A stretch of DNA of 52,013 nucleotides from Clostridia bacterium (GCA_017509065.1 JAFWQM010000028.1:1-52013); one strand, 5' to 3'. Counted from the stretch's first letter, positions 36,435 through 45,648 are shown. Numbers and translations: made by a program. Notes: generated from the sequence alone by a model not told the origin.

Positions 36435-38099
36435 ATGAAGAAAATCGTTGCCTTGCTGGTGGCGCTGTGCATGGTGCTGAGCCTGTGCCCCGCCCTGGCC
36501 GAAGAAACCCAGGCGCTCAAGGACGCCCGCAGCTACATAAACCTGATGTACAAGAACAAGCCCGCCTCTACGCCGAAGGACTATGAACTCGTCGGCTCTG
36601 TGCCCGGCGACGAGGAAGTCTTTACCGTGGAATGGAGCACCGACTCCGACACCATCGCCGTCATCCGTGAGGAAAACGGCCTGGTGAAGATCGACGTGGA
36701 CGAAAACAATCCCAAGGAAGTGGCCTACAAACTGACTGCCACCCTCCTGGACAAGGCCGGCAATTCCGTTCAGATTTCCTTTGACCGCTTTGTGCCCGCC
36801 GCCATCAACCTGGACGTGATGACGGAAGAGGAAATCGTGGCCGTGGCCTACACCCTGGATGACCAGGCCAAGCTGCCCGCCGCCACCGCTCTGTGCGGCG
36901 AAATCGTGGCCATTCCCTCCGCTTACAGCGAGCAGTACGGCAACATCACCGTCAACATCCAGGTGGGCGATCTGGCTGACCAGCTCATCCAGTGCTACCG
37001 CCTCAAGGGCGACGGCGTGGCCGACCTTAAAGTGGGCGATCATATCGCCGTGTTCGGCGTGATCAAGAACTATAAGGGCACCATCGAATTTGATGCTGGA
37101 TGCACCCTGATTCCCGACGCATTCTGCCAGAGCGCCCGCGTGGCCGGCTTTGTCTACGGTCTGGAAGAAGGGGCCGCCATGAGCCGCGAATCCACCATGT
37201 CCGGCGTCATCTCCGCGATTCCCTCCGCTTACAGCGAGGAATACAAGAACATCACCGTCAATATCGACGTGCCCGGCCTGGAAGGCTACACCGTGCAGTG
37301 CTACCGCCTGACCGGCGAAGGCGCGGCTGACCTTAAGGAAGGCGACGCCATCACCGTCACCGGCACCATCAAGAACTACAAGGGCACCATCGAATTCGAC
37401 AAGGGGTGCACCTTCGTGCCTTTTGACGCTGCCGAAGCCGCTGCCGAATCTGACGCTGATCTGCAGGCGATCATGCAAGGACTCATGAACAGTGAACTGA
37501 CCGGCGAAAACGGCGCTGGCCTGGAATCCCTGCTGGGCGGCCTCCTCGGCGGCGAAGCAGTAGGTGAAGACGGCGCGGGTCTGGAATCTATGCTGGGCGG
37601 TCTGCTGGGCGGCAGTGAAGACGTCGCGGGTCTGGAATCTATGCTGAGCGGCCTGCTGGGCGGCAGCGATGAAGACGGCTCCGCCGAAACCATGGTGATG
37701 AGCTTCCTCAATGGCCTTGGCATCGACACCGCCGGCCTGGAGGACGAGCTTTCTTCCGGCCTGTCGAATCTGGGTTCTTCCGCGGAAAGCCTGTTTGGCT
37801 CCGTCCAGGATGGATTGGGCGGCTTGCTGGGACAGCTGGGCGACGGCCTGAACGCTTTCCTGGGCGAACTGAATGAAGGCGCGGAACAGACCAGGTCCTC
37901 CGCTGCTTCTGAAATTGAAGAACTGAAAGCCACGCTGGAGGATCTTTTGAAAGAAGCCATGGAAAAGGACCCGGAAGGCGAAGCGACCAAGAAGCTGAGC
38001 GAGCTGCTGGAAGCCGCGAAGAAGCTCGTGGAAGATGATGAGGAGGCTTTGGAAGCTTTCTTCTATAAATTCCTCGAATTCCTGTCCTCCGGAAACTAA
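36435..38099 (+). CDS. Secreted protein with tandem OB-like repeats and GLES-LLGG tail
   Basis: A 554-residue exported protein (signal to about residue 22, ALA cleavage). After an Ig-like region (about 45-115) it has two closely similar domains (about 152-225 and 254-328). Both contain IPSAYSE.Y.NITVNI, QCYRL.G.G.ADLK.GD and IKNYKGTIEFD.GCT, the layout of small OB folds. From about 335 on it is low complexity: three GLES(L/M)LGGLLGG-type units and long amphipathic helices. I know no family with this whole architecture. Position suggests work with the nuclease and importer. Confidence 0.65.
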   Translation: MKKIVALLVALCMVLSLCPALAEETQALKDARSYINLMYKNKPASTPKDYELVGSVPGDEEVFTVEWSTDSDTIAVIREENGLVKIDVDENNPKEVAYKLTATLLDKAGNSVQISFDRFVPAAINLDVMTEEEIVAVAYTLDDQAKLPAATALCGEIVAIPSAYSEQYGNITVNIQVGDLADQLIQCYRLKGDGVADLKVGDHIAVFGVIKNYKGTIEFDAGCTLIPDAFCQSARVAGFVYGLEEGAAMSRESTMSGVISAIPSAYSEEYKNITVNIDVPGLEGYTVQCYRLTGEGAADLKEGDAITVTGTIKNYKGTIEFDKGCTFVPFDAAEAAAESDADLQAIMQGLMNSELTGENGAGLESLLGGLLGGEAVGEDGAGLESMLGGLLGGSEDVAGLESMLSGLLGGSDEDGSAETMVMSFLNGLGIDTAGLEDELSSGLSNLGSSAESLFGSVQDGLGGLLGQLGDGLNAFLGELNEGAEQTRSSAASEIEELKATLEDLLKEAMEKDPEGEATKKLSELLEAAKKLVEDDEEALEAFFYKFLEFLSSGN

Positions 38100-38177
38100 T
38101 TGAATTTGATTTTCGTCAGGCAAAGCAACAATATACCATTATGTGAAGATTAAGCGCAAATAACGGTATAAAGCAGA

Positions 38178-38211
38178 AAAGGGACTGTGCAGCAATGCGC
38201 GGTCTCTTTTT
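38178..38211 (+). terminator. Intrinsic terminator of the ABC/nuclease operon
   Basis: AAAGGGAC (38178-38185) pairs with GTCTCTTT (38202-38209), with one G-T pair and an inner GTGC/GCGC stem, and is followed by TTTTT. It lies 79 bases after the last gene and before the spoIIE promoter. Confidence 0.7.
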
Positions 38212-38255
38212 CGATTCTTTTTTATAGATGCATTTTTCTGCCCGCTCTCGCGGAG

Positions 38256-38311
38256 TTCGACATTCTTTTTACGCCCGTTCGACGCCTATTTCTGTATGCA
38301 TCCGCTATCAT
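38256..38311 (+). promoter_or_regulatory. Spo0A-type promoter of spoIIE with two 0A-box-like sites
   Basis: TTCGACA at 38256-38262 is the exact complement of the Spo0A box TGTCGAA. TTCGACG at 38278-38284 has one mismatch. The sites start 22 bases apart, two helical turns, in the same orientation. A TATCAT -10 follows at 38306-38311, 21 bases after the second box. This spacing is like Spo0A-activated sigma-A promoters such as spoIIG and spoIIE of Bacillus, where the boxes stand at the -35 position. Confidence 0.7.
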
Positions 38312-38342
38312 GATCGTATTCAGGCGGTATGGAGGCGGGAGC

Positions 38343-40703
38343 GTGGAACAGATAGATGTCGATCTTGAAATCCCAAAGACAAAACGATATAAAACATGGA
38401 ATCTGGCAAAGCAGCGAACCCGGAGAGGTACGCGGGAAATTATTGTTCCCCTGCTGCGCAGGCTGCCGATGATGGGGCTGTTCTTTTTGCTCAGCCTGGC
38501 GCAGTGCTTTTCCGTGCCTTCCACGTTTGCCGTCAGCGCGCTGGCCGCGCTGCTGTATAAGAATGTACGGGCTAAAGGTGCGCTTTCCGGCTTGGTTATT
38601 GCGCTCGTTTTTCGGATGGCGTGGCGTCTGCCGCTGGACATGGGCCAGTTCATTGCGTGCTTATCCTGCTGTCTCTTCATCCGATTGATCCGAAGAACCG
38701 AGAGCCGGATGTATCTGCTGCTCATTGCGCTGCTGATTGCGCGGGCTTTTCCCGCTATCCTCACGTCGACTGACGGGCAGTCCGTGATCCTGTACGCTTC
38801 AGGCGCCGTGCTGGGCCTGGCTTCGTTTCCCGCGCTTTGCCGGTGCGCTGAGATCCTCCGCGACAGGCCCGCGAAAATCGGTCAGGACGACCTGCTGTGC
38901 CTCTGCCTCCCGTTCTTGCTCGTTATCGCGGGGCTGGGAAGGCTTTCCATGCTCGAGGTCAATCTCGGATATGTGTGCGCGGCGGTCTCCGTGCTGACGG
39001 CGTCCTGGCTCCTGGGCGGAGCGTGGGGGATGTGCCTGGGTCTTGGCTGCGGCCTTGCGTTGCTGGTGAGCGGACAAAGCGCGTTGCTGCTGGTGAACCT
39101 GACGTTCAGCGCGGTCCTGGCCGGGCTGTTTCAGGGCAGGAGCAGGCCGCTTGCGGCGCTGGTATTCTTCCTGGGTTCCATCGTGTCCACCTACCTGATC
39201 GCTTCCATGTTTTATCCGTTCTTGCTTGCGGCGATGGCTTCCGCGGCGCTTGTCTTCTGCATGATTCCCATTCGGCTGCTGAACCGCCTGGGCAGGCGCG
39301 CGCGTCGGTTGAGCTGGTTCGCGCCGCGGGAAAACGCCTGCGTGCGGATGCGCACAAATCAATGGCTTCAGGCAGTGGAAAAGATGGCGGACGCTTTGCC
39401 CGCGCCCCGGGTCGCGCCCGCGGAGCGGGAGGACGAATGCGCTGCGCTGACAGAAGAACTCTGCGCGGACTGCGAACGCCTGCCGATCTGCTGGCATGAA
39501 AACGCGGACGAAACCCAGAAGGGAATGGAAGCGCTGGCGGAACGAAACAGCGACACCGAGGATTACCTTGAGTGCATCAACCGCTATTTCTCCCAGTGCC
39601 CGCGCATCGCCCGCCTGCCCGAGCTCCTTTCGCGCCTGGATGACGAACGCGAAAAACGCCGGCGGCAATCGCTCTGCGCGGAATACGGGCGGGAGATGCT
39701 GCGCACCCACCTGAATGCCATCACCCATGCGGTGCAGGCTATTTCACTGGAAGGCGCGGAAGCGGGAGAGGAAGCCGTCTGGCTGTCCAAAACAGAATCG
39801 GCGCTCCAGACGCTGCATTTTCCGGGTCACGCTGCGTTCGCCAAGAGCGATGACGGTCACCTGCTCCTCGGCCTCAGATGCGATCCGATGGCCCTTCCGC
39901 TTCCGCCGGACAATGATTTAGCGGTGCGGCTGAGCCTGCAGCTGCGAAAGCCGCTTGCCGTTGTGCGCCAGGAGCAGGGGGAAGTCGTGCTGGAGGAAGA
40001 ACCGCCCATGACGCTCGCGGCGGGAATGGCCACCGCCTGTGCCGTAAGCAAAGAGAGAAAACACCGGCCTGCCCGGAAGCCGGACAACGGCGACGCGGTG
40101 CTGACGCGGAATCTGCCGGGCGGCTATGAGCTGCTGGCCCTGAGCGATGGCATGGGCCATGGCGCGGACGCGCAGGAGGAAAGCAGGAAAACGCTGGAGC
40201 TGCTTTCCCTTTGTCTGGAAGCTGGCTACACAAGAAGCCAGGCGATGACCGTCGTGAATGGGGCCATGCTCTCCGCGACAGGCGGAGAAAAATTCGCCAC
40301 CGTCGATCTTTGCGTCATGAACCTGTGGACGGGCGAAACGGTGATGAACAAGCTGGGGGCATGCGCGTCATACATCGTGCAGGGACAAAAGCTGCATACC
40401 GTGGAGGGCGCTGCCCTGCCGCTCGGCATTATTGAGCACGCGGTGCCGATGGAGCACAGCTTTACCCTGGGGGAAGGGGACATCCTGGTGCTGGTCAGCG
40501 ACGGCGTGACCGACGCTTTCCCGCGGGAAGATACGATTCCCGATATCCTGCGCCAAAACCGGGATGAGCTTCCCCAGCGCATCGCCGACATCCTGCTCCG
40601 GGAAGCGCTCATGCATGAAAACGGGCTGCCGTCCGACGATATGACCGTGCTCTGCGCCAGGGTGACAGCCCGGGAACGGAAAAATAACAGGAATAGCGCA
40701 TGA
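38343..40703 (+). CDS. spoIIE: Stage II sporulation protein E (PP2C phosphatase)
   Basis: SpoIIE dephosphorylates SpoIIAA to activate sigma-F in the forespore and takes part in asymmetric division. The GTG at 38343 is chosen because GGAGGCGGGAG precedes it and the Spo0A-type promoter starts transcription near 38318; the open frame further upstream would precede that. The 786-residue protein has about ten membrane helices (about 40-330), a central regulatory region, and a C-terminal PP2C domain from about 570 with LSDGMGHGADAQ near 600, VSDGVTDAF and SDDMTVLCA supplying metal-binding aspartates. Confidence 0.93.
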   Translation: MEQIDVDLEIPKTKRYKTWNLAKQRTRRGTREIIVPLLRRLPMMGLFFLLSLAQCFSVPSTFAVSALAALLYKNVRAKGALSGLVIALVFRMAWRLPLDMGQFIACLSCCLFIRLIRRTESRMYLLLIALLIARAFPAILTSTDGQSVILYASGAVLGLASFPALCRCAEILRDRPAKIGQDDLLCLCLPFLLVIAGLGRLSMLEVNLGYVCAAVSVLTASWLLGGAWGMCLGLGCGLALLVSGQSALLLVNLTFSAVLAGLFQGRSRPLAALVFFLGSIVSTYLIASMFYPFLLAAMASAALVFCMIPIRLLNRLGRRARRLSWFAPRENACVRMRTNQWLQAVEKMADALPAPRVAPAEREDECAALTEELCADCERLPICWHENADETQKGMEALAERNSDTEDYLECINRYFSQCPRIARLPELLSRLDDEREKRRRQSLCAEYGREMLRTHLNAITHAVQAISLEGAEAGEEAVWLSKTESALQTLHFPGHAAFAKSDDGHLLLGLRCDPMALPLPPDNDLAVRLSLQLRKPLAVVRQEQGEVVLEEEPPMTLAAGMATACAVSKERKHRPARKPDNGDAVLTRNLPGGYELLALSDGMGHGADAQEESRKTLELLSLCLEAGYTRSQAMTVVNGAMLSATGGEKFATVDLCVMNLWTGETVMNKLGACASYIVQGQKLHTVEGAALPLGIIEHAVPMEHSFTLGEGDILVLVSDGVTDAFPREDTIPDILRQNRDELPQRIADILLREALMHENGLPSDDMTVLCARVTARERKNNRNSA

Positions 40704-40979
40704 AAACCCGAATGGAAGAATGGAACGGATGGCTTCGCAGGCGATTCAGGCAGTACATCTGGAGACAGTGGAAGAAGCCAGGAACCAAGTTGCGAAATCT
40801 GATAAAGCTGGGCATCCCGGAACTCTTCGCCAGAATGGCAGCCAACAGCCGAAAAGCCTACTGGTTCATGGCGGAAACCACCACCGTGAAAAGATCCATA
40901 TCAAACGAAAGGCTCATACACGCCGGATAGTTTGACTTATCCGAAGCGTATGAGCGCATTCAGTCTGCTTGTATTGGAC
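40700..40979 (+). pseudogene. Remnant of a group II intron-encoded maturase/reverse transcriptase (C-terminal part)
   Basis: The frame from 40700 reads 76 residues, to a TAG at 40928. It aligns with the C-terminal maturase domain of group II intron reverse transcriptases: WLRRRFRQYIWRQWKKPGTK, then RNLIKLGIPE, then the conserved SRKAYW and SISNERLIHAG. In intact proteins a Tyr codon follows; here TAG replaces it, and the same frame continues FDLSEAYERI, so a nonsense change is likely. The reverse transcriptase domains are missing: the fragment begins four bases before the spoIIE stop ends. It is a decayed insertion, not a functional gene. Confidence 0.75.
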
Positions 40980-41048
40980 GCGCCGTGTACCGAACGGTAC
41001 GCACGGTGCGGTGAGAGGACGGGGGTTAGTCACCCCCTCCTACTCGAT
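40980..41048 (+). mobile_element. Group II intron domains V and VI (3' end relic)
   Basis: Downstream of the maturase remnant, 40980-41009 folds as a domain V hairpin. It has an 8-bp lower stem GCGCCGTG/CACGGTGC, a 2-base CG bulge, a 4-bp upper stem TACC/GGTA and a GAAC loop. A CGC triad-like sequence is in the lower stem. Then 41013-41045 folds as domain VI with GGGGG/CCCCC and an unpaired TA near the CTC strand. CTACTCGAT at 41040-41048 is a typical 3' intron end (AY). The 5' part of the intron is absent, so it cannot splice by itself. The end lies 11 bases from the convergent spoVT stop. Confidence 0.7.
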
Positions 41049-41059
41049 TGTTATTGCGT

Positions 41060-41614
41060 TCATTGTTCCATTTGGCGTCCGACGATACCTGCGGCGGTCT
41101 CCGCAACCTTCAATTCCGTATCTCCCATCTTCGCACCCTGCTCGCGGGACAGCAGCAGCACCGCCCCGATCGCTTCGCCGTCCGCAATGATGGGGGAGAC
41201 CACCTGCGCCGTGTAGCCGCTCACGTCCTCCTCATTGGTGACGGGCACGATCTTGGCCCCACCCGTGCGGTTGAGCGCGACGGTCTGCCGCGCCTGAATG
41301 GCGCTTTCCAGATCAGGGCTGATGGGCTTATCCCACAGTTCTTTCTTGCTGACCCCGCTGGCTGCGACCACCTGGTCCCGGTCTACAATGCAGGCAATAT
41401 GGCCCAGCGACCGAAAAAGCGATTCCGTATAATCCTTGGCAAAGGACGACATTTCGCCGATGGGCGAGTACTTTTTTAAAATCACTTCTCCGTCCCTGTC
41501 TGTGTAAATCTCCAGCGGGTCACCCTCCCGGATACGCAATGTGCGGCGGATTTCCTTGGGGATCACGACCCGGCCCAGTTCATCTATTCTGCGTACAATG
41601 CCTGTTGCTCGCAA
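41060..41614 (-). CDS. spoVT: Stage V sporulation protein T
   Basis: SpoVT is a forespore transcription regulator acting on sigma-G genes. The 184-residue protein has an N-terminal AbrB-type swapped hairpin (GIVRRIDELGRVVIPKEIRR and REGDPLEIYTDRDGEVILKK, residues 4-50) and a C-terminal GAF-like domain ending ETAAGIVGRQMEQ. Two TTG codons compete. The one at 41614 is preferred, as AAGGAGG lies 9 bases upstream and the protein then starts MRATGIVRRID, as in Bacillus. The TTG at 41620 is only 3 bases from that site. Confidence 0.94.
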   Translation of the reverse strand: MRATGIVRRIDELGRVVIPKEIRRTLRIREGDPLEIYTDRDGEVILKKYSPIGEMSSFAKDYTESLFRSLGHIACIVDRDQVVAASGVSKKELWDKPISPDLESAIQARQTVALNRTGGAKIVPVTNEEDVSGYTAQVVSPIIADGEAIGAVLLLSREQGAKMGDTELKVAETAAGIVGRQMEQ

Positions 41615-41727
41615 TTTCAAGCGCCTCCTTGACCTTTTTCAGCCATAGGTTTTCCATGGAAACGCCTTTTATGCGTTTTGGCGGGCTCGGGAAGATTTGG
41701 AAGCCACGAAACAGCGTTTCGCTTTTT

Positions 41728-44169
41728 TTATTTCTTTGTTATCGCGGGAAGCACGAAGGCCCAGTCCATGTCGCTGGCGTAATAGAAGCTTGGGTAGCAG
41801 GGCTGGTTATAGCAGTTATTTTGCCAGGCGATGCCCACGCGGTACTGCGGATCGTGGAGCAGCGTGAACAGCTTGTGAATCGTTATATCAGTGTTCGTAT
41901 AAATACGGATGGCGCTGCTGTCCGCGGTTCGCAGAAGGATTTCTTCGCGGAAATCACCGAACACATCGGCGACGAGACAGGGATTGCCCTTGGTGCCATT
42001 GTTGGTTTTCGTGCCCTCGGGAGCCAGCATTACGCCGTGGGTGTTGTCCATGACACTGCCGTTTTGCTCCTGCGTGAGATACTGCGCGCCGTCGATGATC
42101 TGGGTGCTCATGTCCGCCGCCCAGCGGATGCTGAAATTGGTGCCGAGCAAGGGAACTTTTAACTGATTTCCGCGGCAGTCGAAGGTTTCGTTGACCCAGC
42201 ACTGCAGGCCGCGGACGCCAGGAACGACTTCACCCACCATGCAGCGGCCCAGGTCGGTGTCGGCAGGCTCACCGAAAATCACGTTGCCCGTTTCCGCGTC
42301 CCGGAGCGCGAAGCCCCAGGGCGCTGCTTTCGCGCCTTCAAACACATTGAATATCTGCATGCTCGGCCTGTCGGGGTCGATTATGCCGCAGTGCATGGCG
42401 TCCCCGTGGCCGAACTTCGCCATGGAACCGTCAGGCATCACGCCATAGCTGGAATAGAGCAAGCTGCCGTCCTGGTCGATTACTGCCGCTCCATACACAA
42501 TCTCCTGGCAGCCGTCGCCGTCTACATCGGCAATCGCCATGCTGTGGTTGCCTTGGCCCGCAAACAATCCATGGGTCGGGCTGGTTCCCTGGCCGACGTG
42601 AGGATTATCGTTAAAAGGATTCGACATAGGCACGTGGCCGGAATCCGCCGAAAAACGAAGGATAAAGTGTCCGTCCCGGAAATCATACGCGGTAACGGTG
42701 GTGCGGGTGTAATAACCTCGACCAATAATGACCGAGGGCCTTTCGCCATCCAGATACGCCACAGCGGACAGGAACCTGTCCACCCGGTTGCAGGGTTCGA
42801 TGCGGGGCATGGCGTAATCCCCCCACAGTAGGCCGTCGTCCTCGCGCGGCACGGGGAAAGGAATAGTTTCCAGCTCGTGCCCGTCCCCGGCAAACATGGT
42901 CAGGTATTCGGGGCCGCTGTAGATGAAGCCTTCAAACTGTTCCAGATGGTTCTTTTCGCTGCGGAAAGGGGCGTAGACCTGAATGAAAAAGTCCGCCAGC
43001 GCCTCCGCATCCGGGCGGCTGAGGGGATAATCGTATTTTTTCGGGATACCAAAGCAGGCTTCGAGCGTGTCCGACCAATGCCCGGCTTTTACTTCGGGAT
43101 GCTCCCGCCAGCGCTCAAACACATCTGCCATATGATTCCTGTAATCTTGGGCTGAGCAGACATAATCATCAGTGTTCCGTACTCCAGCCTTTATATCTTC
43201 TGGCAGCAACGTGATGTATTCTTCGCTCTTGACTGTACCATCTTCATTGAACACGGTCATCCGCGTGCCCGGCGCGGTCTTGACGCACATTTCCGCCTTG
43301 CCGTCGCCGTCAAAGTCGTACACCATGAACTGAGTGTAATGCGCTCCGGCGCGGATGTTCGGCCCCAGGTCCAGCCGCCAGAGCAGGCGTCCGTCCAGCT
43401 TGTAACAGTCGATGATGCAGTTGCCCGTATAACCCCGATGGGACACATCGTGGGAGTTGGAGGGGTCCCACTTGACATAGAATTCCAGTTCGCCGTCCCC
43501 GTCCGCGTCGCCGAGGGACATATCGTTGGCACTATAGGTAAAGGGTTCGCCGCCTGGGTGCATGGTTCCTGGGCGGGTCACGCCGTCCTTGGGCTTTTGC
43601 AGCGGAATCTCCACGTATTCCTTCTTCCATGGACGGACAGGCGTGCACTTTTCGCCTTCTTTGCCATTGTAAACCGGGGCGACATGATATTCCGCGTCCG
43701 GGTATCCGTTCCAGTCCAGATAGTTGGTGCTGTCTGTTACATGGGCGATGGGACGTCCATCCCGGTACACGGCGAAGTCCGCGCCGGTCAAGCCTGAATC
43801 CGAATAGCCGTCTGCCTCGTCCCGGAACAGCCGCCAGGAAAGGAAAACACCGTCCTTCTGCGGGACGGCGATCAGGCCGCGGTTCAGCTTTTCCAGCTGC
43901 GGATGGAACACCTTTTTGACCGGTGTTTTCAGGATTTCGCTTTTTTCAATTACCTGGCCCTGAGACACCGCTTCCATATAAAAATAATGGGGGAGATGCG
44001 TCGCCTTGTTAAGACGGTAACGCAATTCACCTGTTTCCGCCATGCGTTTGTATACCATCGCCGGGGTATTCCTGTCCGCCCAGTACACCCGGTAAACATC
44101 CGCTCCTGAAACGGGCGTCCAGCCAATTTCCACATATGCGTCCGAAAGCTCCAGCACACGAATTTCCAT
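41728..44169 (-). CDS. Rhamnogalacturonan lyase, PL11 family
   Basis: An 813-residue polysaccharide lyase acting on the rhamnogalacturonan I backbone of pectin by beta-elimination. A fibronectin-like N-terminal region (about 1-120) is followed by an eight-bladed beta-propeller. Several calcium-binding loops (GDADGDGELEFYVKWD near 210, YDFDGDGKAEM near 290, ADVDGDGCQEI) and the terminal VGIAWQNNCYNQP motif are visible. No signal peptide is present, so it probably acts in the cytoplasm on imported oligomers. No pectin importer is linked. It precedes spoVT on the same strand with a 113-base gap. Confidence 0.88.
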   Translation of the reverse strand: MEIRVLELSDAYVEIGWTPVSGADVYRVYWADRNTPAMVYKRMAETGELRYRLNKATHLPHYFYMEAVSQGQVIEKSEILKTPVKKVFHPQLEKLNRGLIAVPQKDGVFLSWRLFRDEADGYSDSGLTGADFAVYRDGRPIAHVTDSTNYLDWNGYPDAEYHVAPVYNGKEGEKCTPVRPWKKEYVEIPLQKPKDGVTRPGTMHPGGEPFTYSANDMSLGDADGDGELEFYVKWDPSNSHDVSHRGYTGNCIIDCYKLDGRLLWRLDLGPNIRAGAHYTQFMVYDFDGDGKAEMCVKTAPGTRMTVFNEDGTVKSEEYITLLPEDIKAGVRNTDDYVCSAQDYRNHMADVFERWREHPEVKAGHWSDTLEACFGIPKKYDYPLSRPDAEALADFFIQVYAPFRSEKNHLEQFEGFIYSGPEYLTMFAGDGHELETIPFPVPREDDGLLWGDYAMPRIEPCNRVDRFLSAVAYLDGERPSVIIGRGYYTRTTVTAYDFRDGHFILRFSADSGHVPMSNPFNDNPHVGQGTSPTHGLFAGQGNHSMAIADVDGDGCQEIVYGAAVIDQDGSLLYSSYGVMPDGSMAKFGHGDAMHCGIIDPDRPSMQIFNVFEGAKAAPWGFALRDAETGNVIFGEPADTDLGRCMVGEVVPGVRGLQCWVNETFDCRGNQLKVPLLGTNFSIRWAADMSTQIIDGAQYLTQEQNGSVMDNTHGVMLAPEGTKTNNGTKGNPCLVADVFGDFREEILLRTADSSAIRIYTNTDITIHKLFTLLHDPQYRVGIAWQNNCYNQPCYPSFYYASDMDWAFVLPAITKK

Positions 44170-44199
44170 GTTCAGCTTCCTTTCCTGGTTCGGGGGGGG

Positions 44200-44901
44200 T
44201 TACTGAATGATGGCGGAAGTCACGCCCGGCATCTGCCGGATCAGATCCAGCATCTCGTCGGGCTGGGTACTGCCGCTCAGAGCCACCTCGGCGGTGTACA
44301 GCATATTTTTCTCATCAGCGCTCTCTTCGGCACTTTCCTGGGTATGGATGCGCAGGTTGGTAATAGACATATGATGATTCTTGCACACGCGCAGCGCGCT
44401 GTCAAGAGATCCTTTTTTCTGGTAAGTCAGCTCCAGCGTGTATTCGTGATTGTGCTGGATCCTGCCGCCCAGTGTAAAGAACCAGCTTTCCACGAACAGC
44501 ACCAGCAGGGAGCCGGCGATCGCCAGTTCATAGTATCCACTGCCGATCGCCAGGCCCACGATACCGGTTGTCCACAGACCAGCGGCGGTGGTGAGGCCCT
44601 TGACGGACTGCTTTTTGGTCACAATGATCGTGCCCGCACCGATAAAGCCCAGCCCTGAAATCACCTGGGCGCTGATGCGGGAAACGTCGGCGGGCATGTA
44701 GTCCACCATATACAGGTACAGGCCGGTCAGGGCGGCAATGGTAGTCCCCACGCAAACCAGGATATGCGTGCGGAAGCCCGCAGGACGGTTCTTTGACGAG
44801 CGCTCCAGGCCTACCACTGTACCGCACAGGCACGCAAGCACCATACGGATCAGAATCGCGACAACGTCAATTCCGCGGAAAGGGTCAAAAAACGACAGCA
44901 T
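44200..44901 (-). CDS. MgtC/SapB family membrane protein (1)
   Basis: A 233-residue MgtC/SapB protein: four or five membrane helices with GLERSSKNRPAGFRTHILVC and ISGLGFIGAGTIIV, followed by a C-terminal cytoplasmic ACT-like domain (about 145-233). The start at 44901 has AAGGAG 8 bases upstream; an upstream GTG is less likely. That ribosome site overlaps the stop of the second MgtC-like gene, so the two are coupled. Roles in magnesium homeostasis or intracellular survival are known for some family members but not established here. Confidence 0.88.
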   Translation of the reverse strand: MLSFFDPFRGIDVVAILIRMVLACLCGTVVGLERSSKNRPAGFRTHILVCVGTTIAALTGLYLYMVDYMPADVSRISAQVISGLGFIGAGTIIVTKKQSVKGLTTAAGLWTTGIVGLAIGSGYYELAIAGSLLVLFVESWFFTLGGRIQHNHEYTLELTYQKKGSLDSALRVCKNHHMSITNLRIHTQESAEESADEKNMLYTAEVALSGSTQPDEMLDLIRQMPGVTSAIIQ

Positions 44902-44913
44902 GGAACACACTCC

Positions 44914-45648
44914 TTACGAGATCAGTTCCTGCACTGAGCGCACGCAGGGCAGCTCTGCCAGGTTGGTAAGAAAGCTGGAATGGGAATGGTTTTCCCTGCT
45001 CAGCTGAAGGTCGAAAATAGCGGAAGGGTATTTTCCCCCTTTCTTTTCAGAGCGTTCCACATCAATATCGAAGATGCGGATGTTCTGCCGCTTGATCATC
45101 TCCGTGATTTCATTAATGTCCTCGGCGTGAGTAAACTCCACGCTGAGCGTGATACTGCGCAGACGGCGCTTGAACGCGGCTTCCAATGGAGACATGATGT
45201 TCATCACCAGCGCCATGAGCGCAGTTGCGATGACCACCAGCTCGTAGAACCCTGCCCCCGCCGCGATGCCCATGCACACGGAGGCAAACAGGCCAGTAGC
45301 CGTTGTCAGGCCGTTCACCTGCTGATGGGCGGTTTTGAAGATGATGCCCGCGCCTAAAAATCCGATGCCCGTCACTGCCTGGGCCGCCAGGCGGGAGGCA
45401 TCGTATTTCAGGCCGACTTTTTCAGCAAACTCAGCCCACGGGCCGGACAGCATCTGGTATTGAAACGTGGAGAGAATGGAACACATCGCCGCGCCTGCGC
45501 TGATGAGCATGTAGGTGCGCAGTCCGGCAGCCCTGCCGCGCCTTGAGCGTCCAAATCCCAGCAGCCCGCCCGCCACCGTTGCGAGCAGCAGCCTCACCAG
45601 CATGGAAGTGAAACTGAATTCCCGGAGGTATGCAATAAAAGCCTGCAT
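44914..45648 (-). CDS. MgtC/SapB family membrane protein (2)
   Basis: A 244-residue paralogue of the next gene with the same plan: RAAGLRTYMLISAGAAMCSI, VTGIGFLGAGIIFK, TATGLFASVCMGIAAGAGFYE and a C-terminal ACT-like domain (EFTHAEDINEITEMIKRQNI). Tandem, translationally coupled MgtC paralogues may form a hetero-oligomer; this is inference. It has a good promoter (45684-45712) and a leader of only about 30 bases, too short for an M-box. Confidence 0.88.
   Translation of the reverse strand: MQAFIAYLREFSFTSMLVRLLLATVAGGLLGFGRSRRGRAAGLRTYMLISAGAAMCSILSTFQYQMLSGPWAEFAEKVGLKYDASRLAAQAVTGIGFLGAGIIFKTAHQQVNGLTTATGLFASVCMGIAAGAGFYELVVIATALMALVMNIMSPLEAAFKRRLRSITLSVEFTHAEDINEITEMIKRQNIRIFDIDVERSEKKGGKYPSAIFDLQLSRENHSHSSFLTNLAELPCVRSVQELIS

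Noticed and set aside
38187..38342. Upstream in-frame extension of SpoIIE
   Set aside because: It would start inside the preceding terminator and upstream of the Spo0A-type promoter, and has no ribosome site.
40932..41216. 94-codon frame on the + strand downstream of the maturase remnant
   Set aside because: It translates domains V and VI of the intron relic and then the complement of spoVT; no ribosome site.
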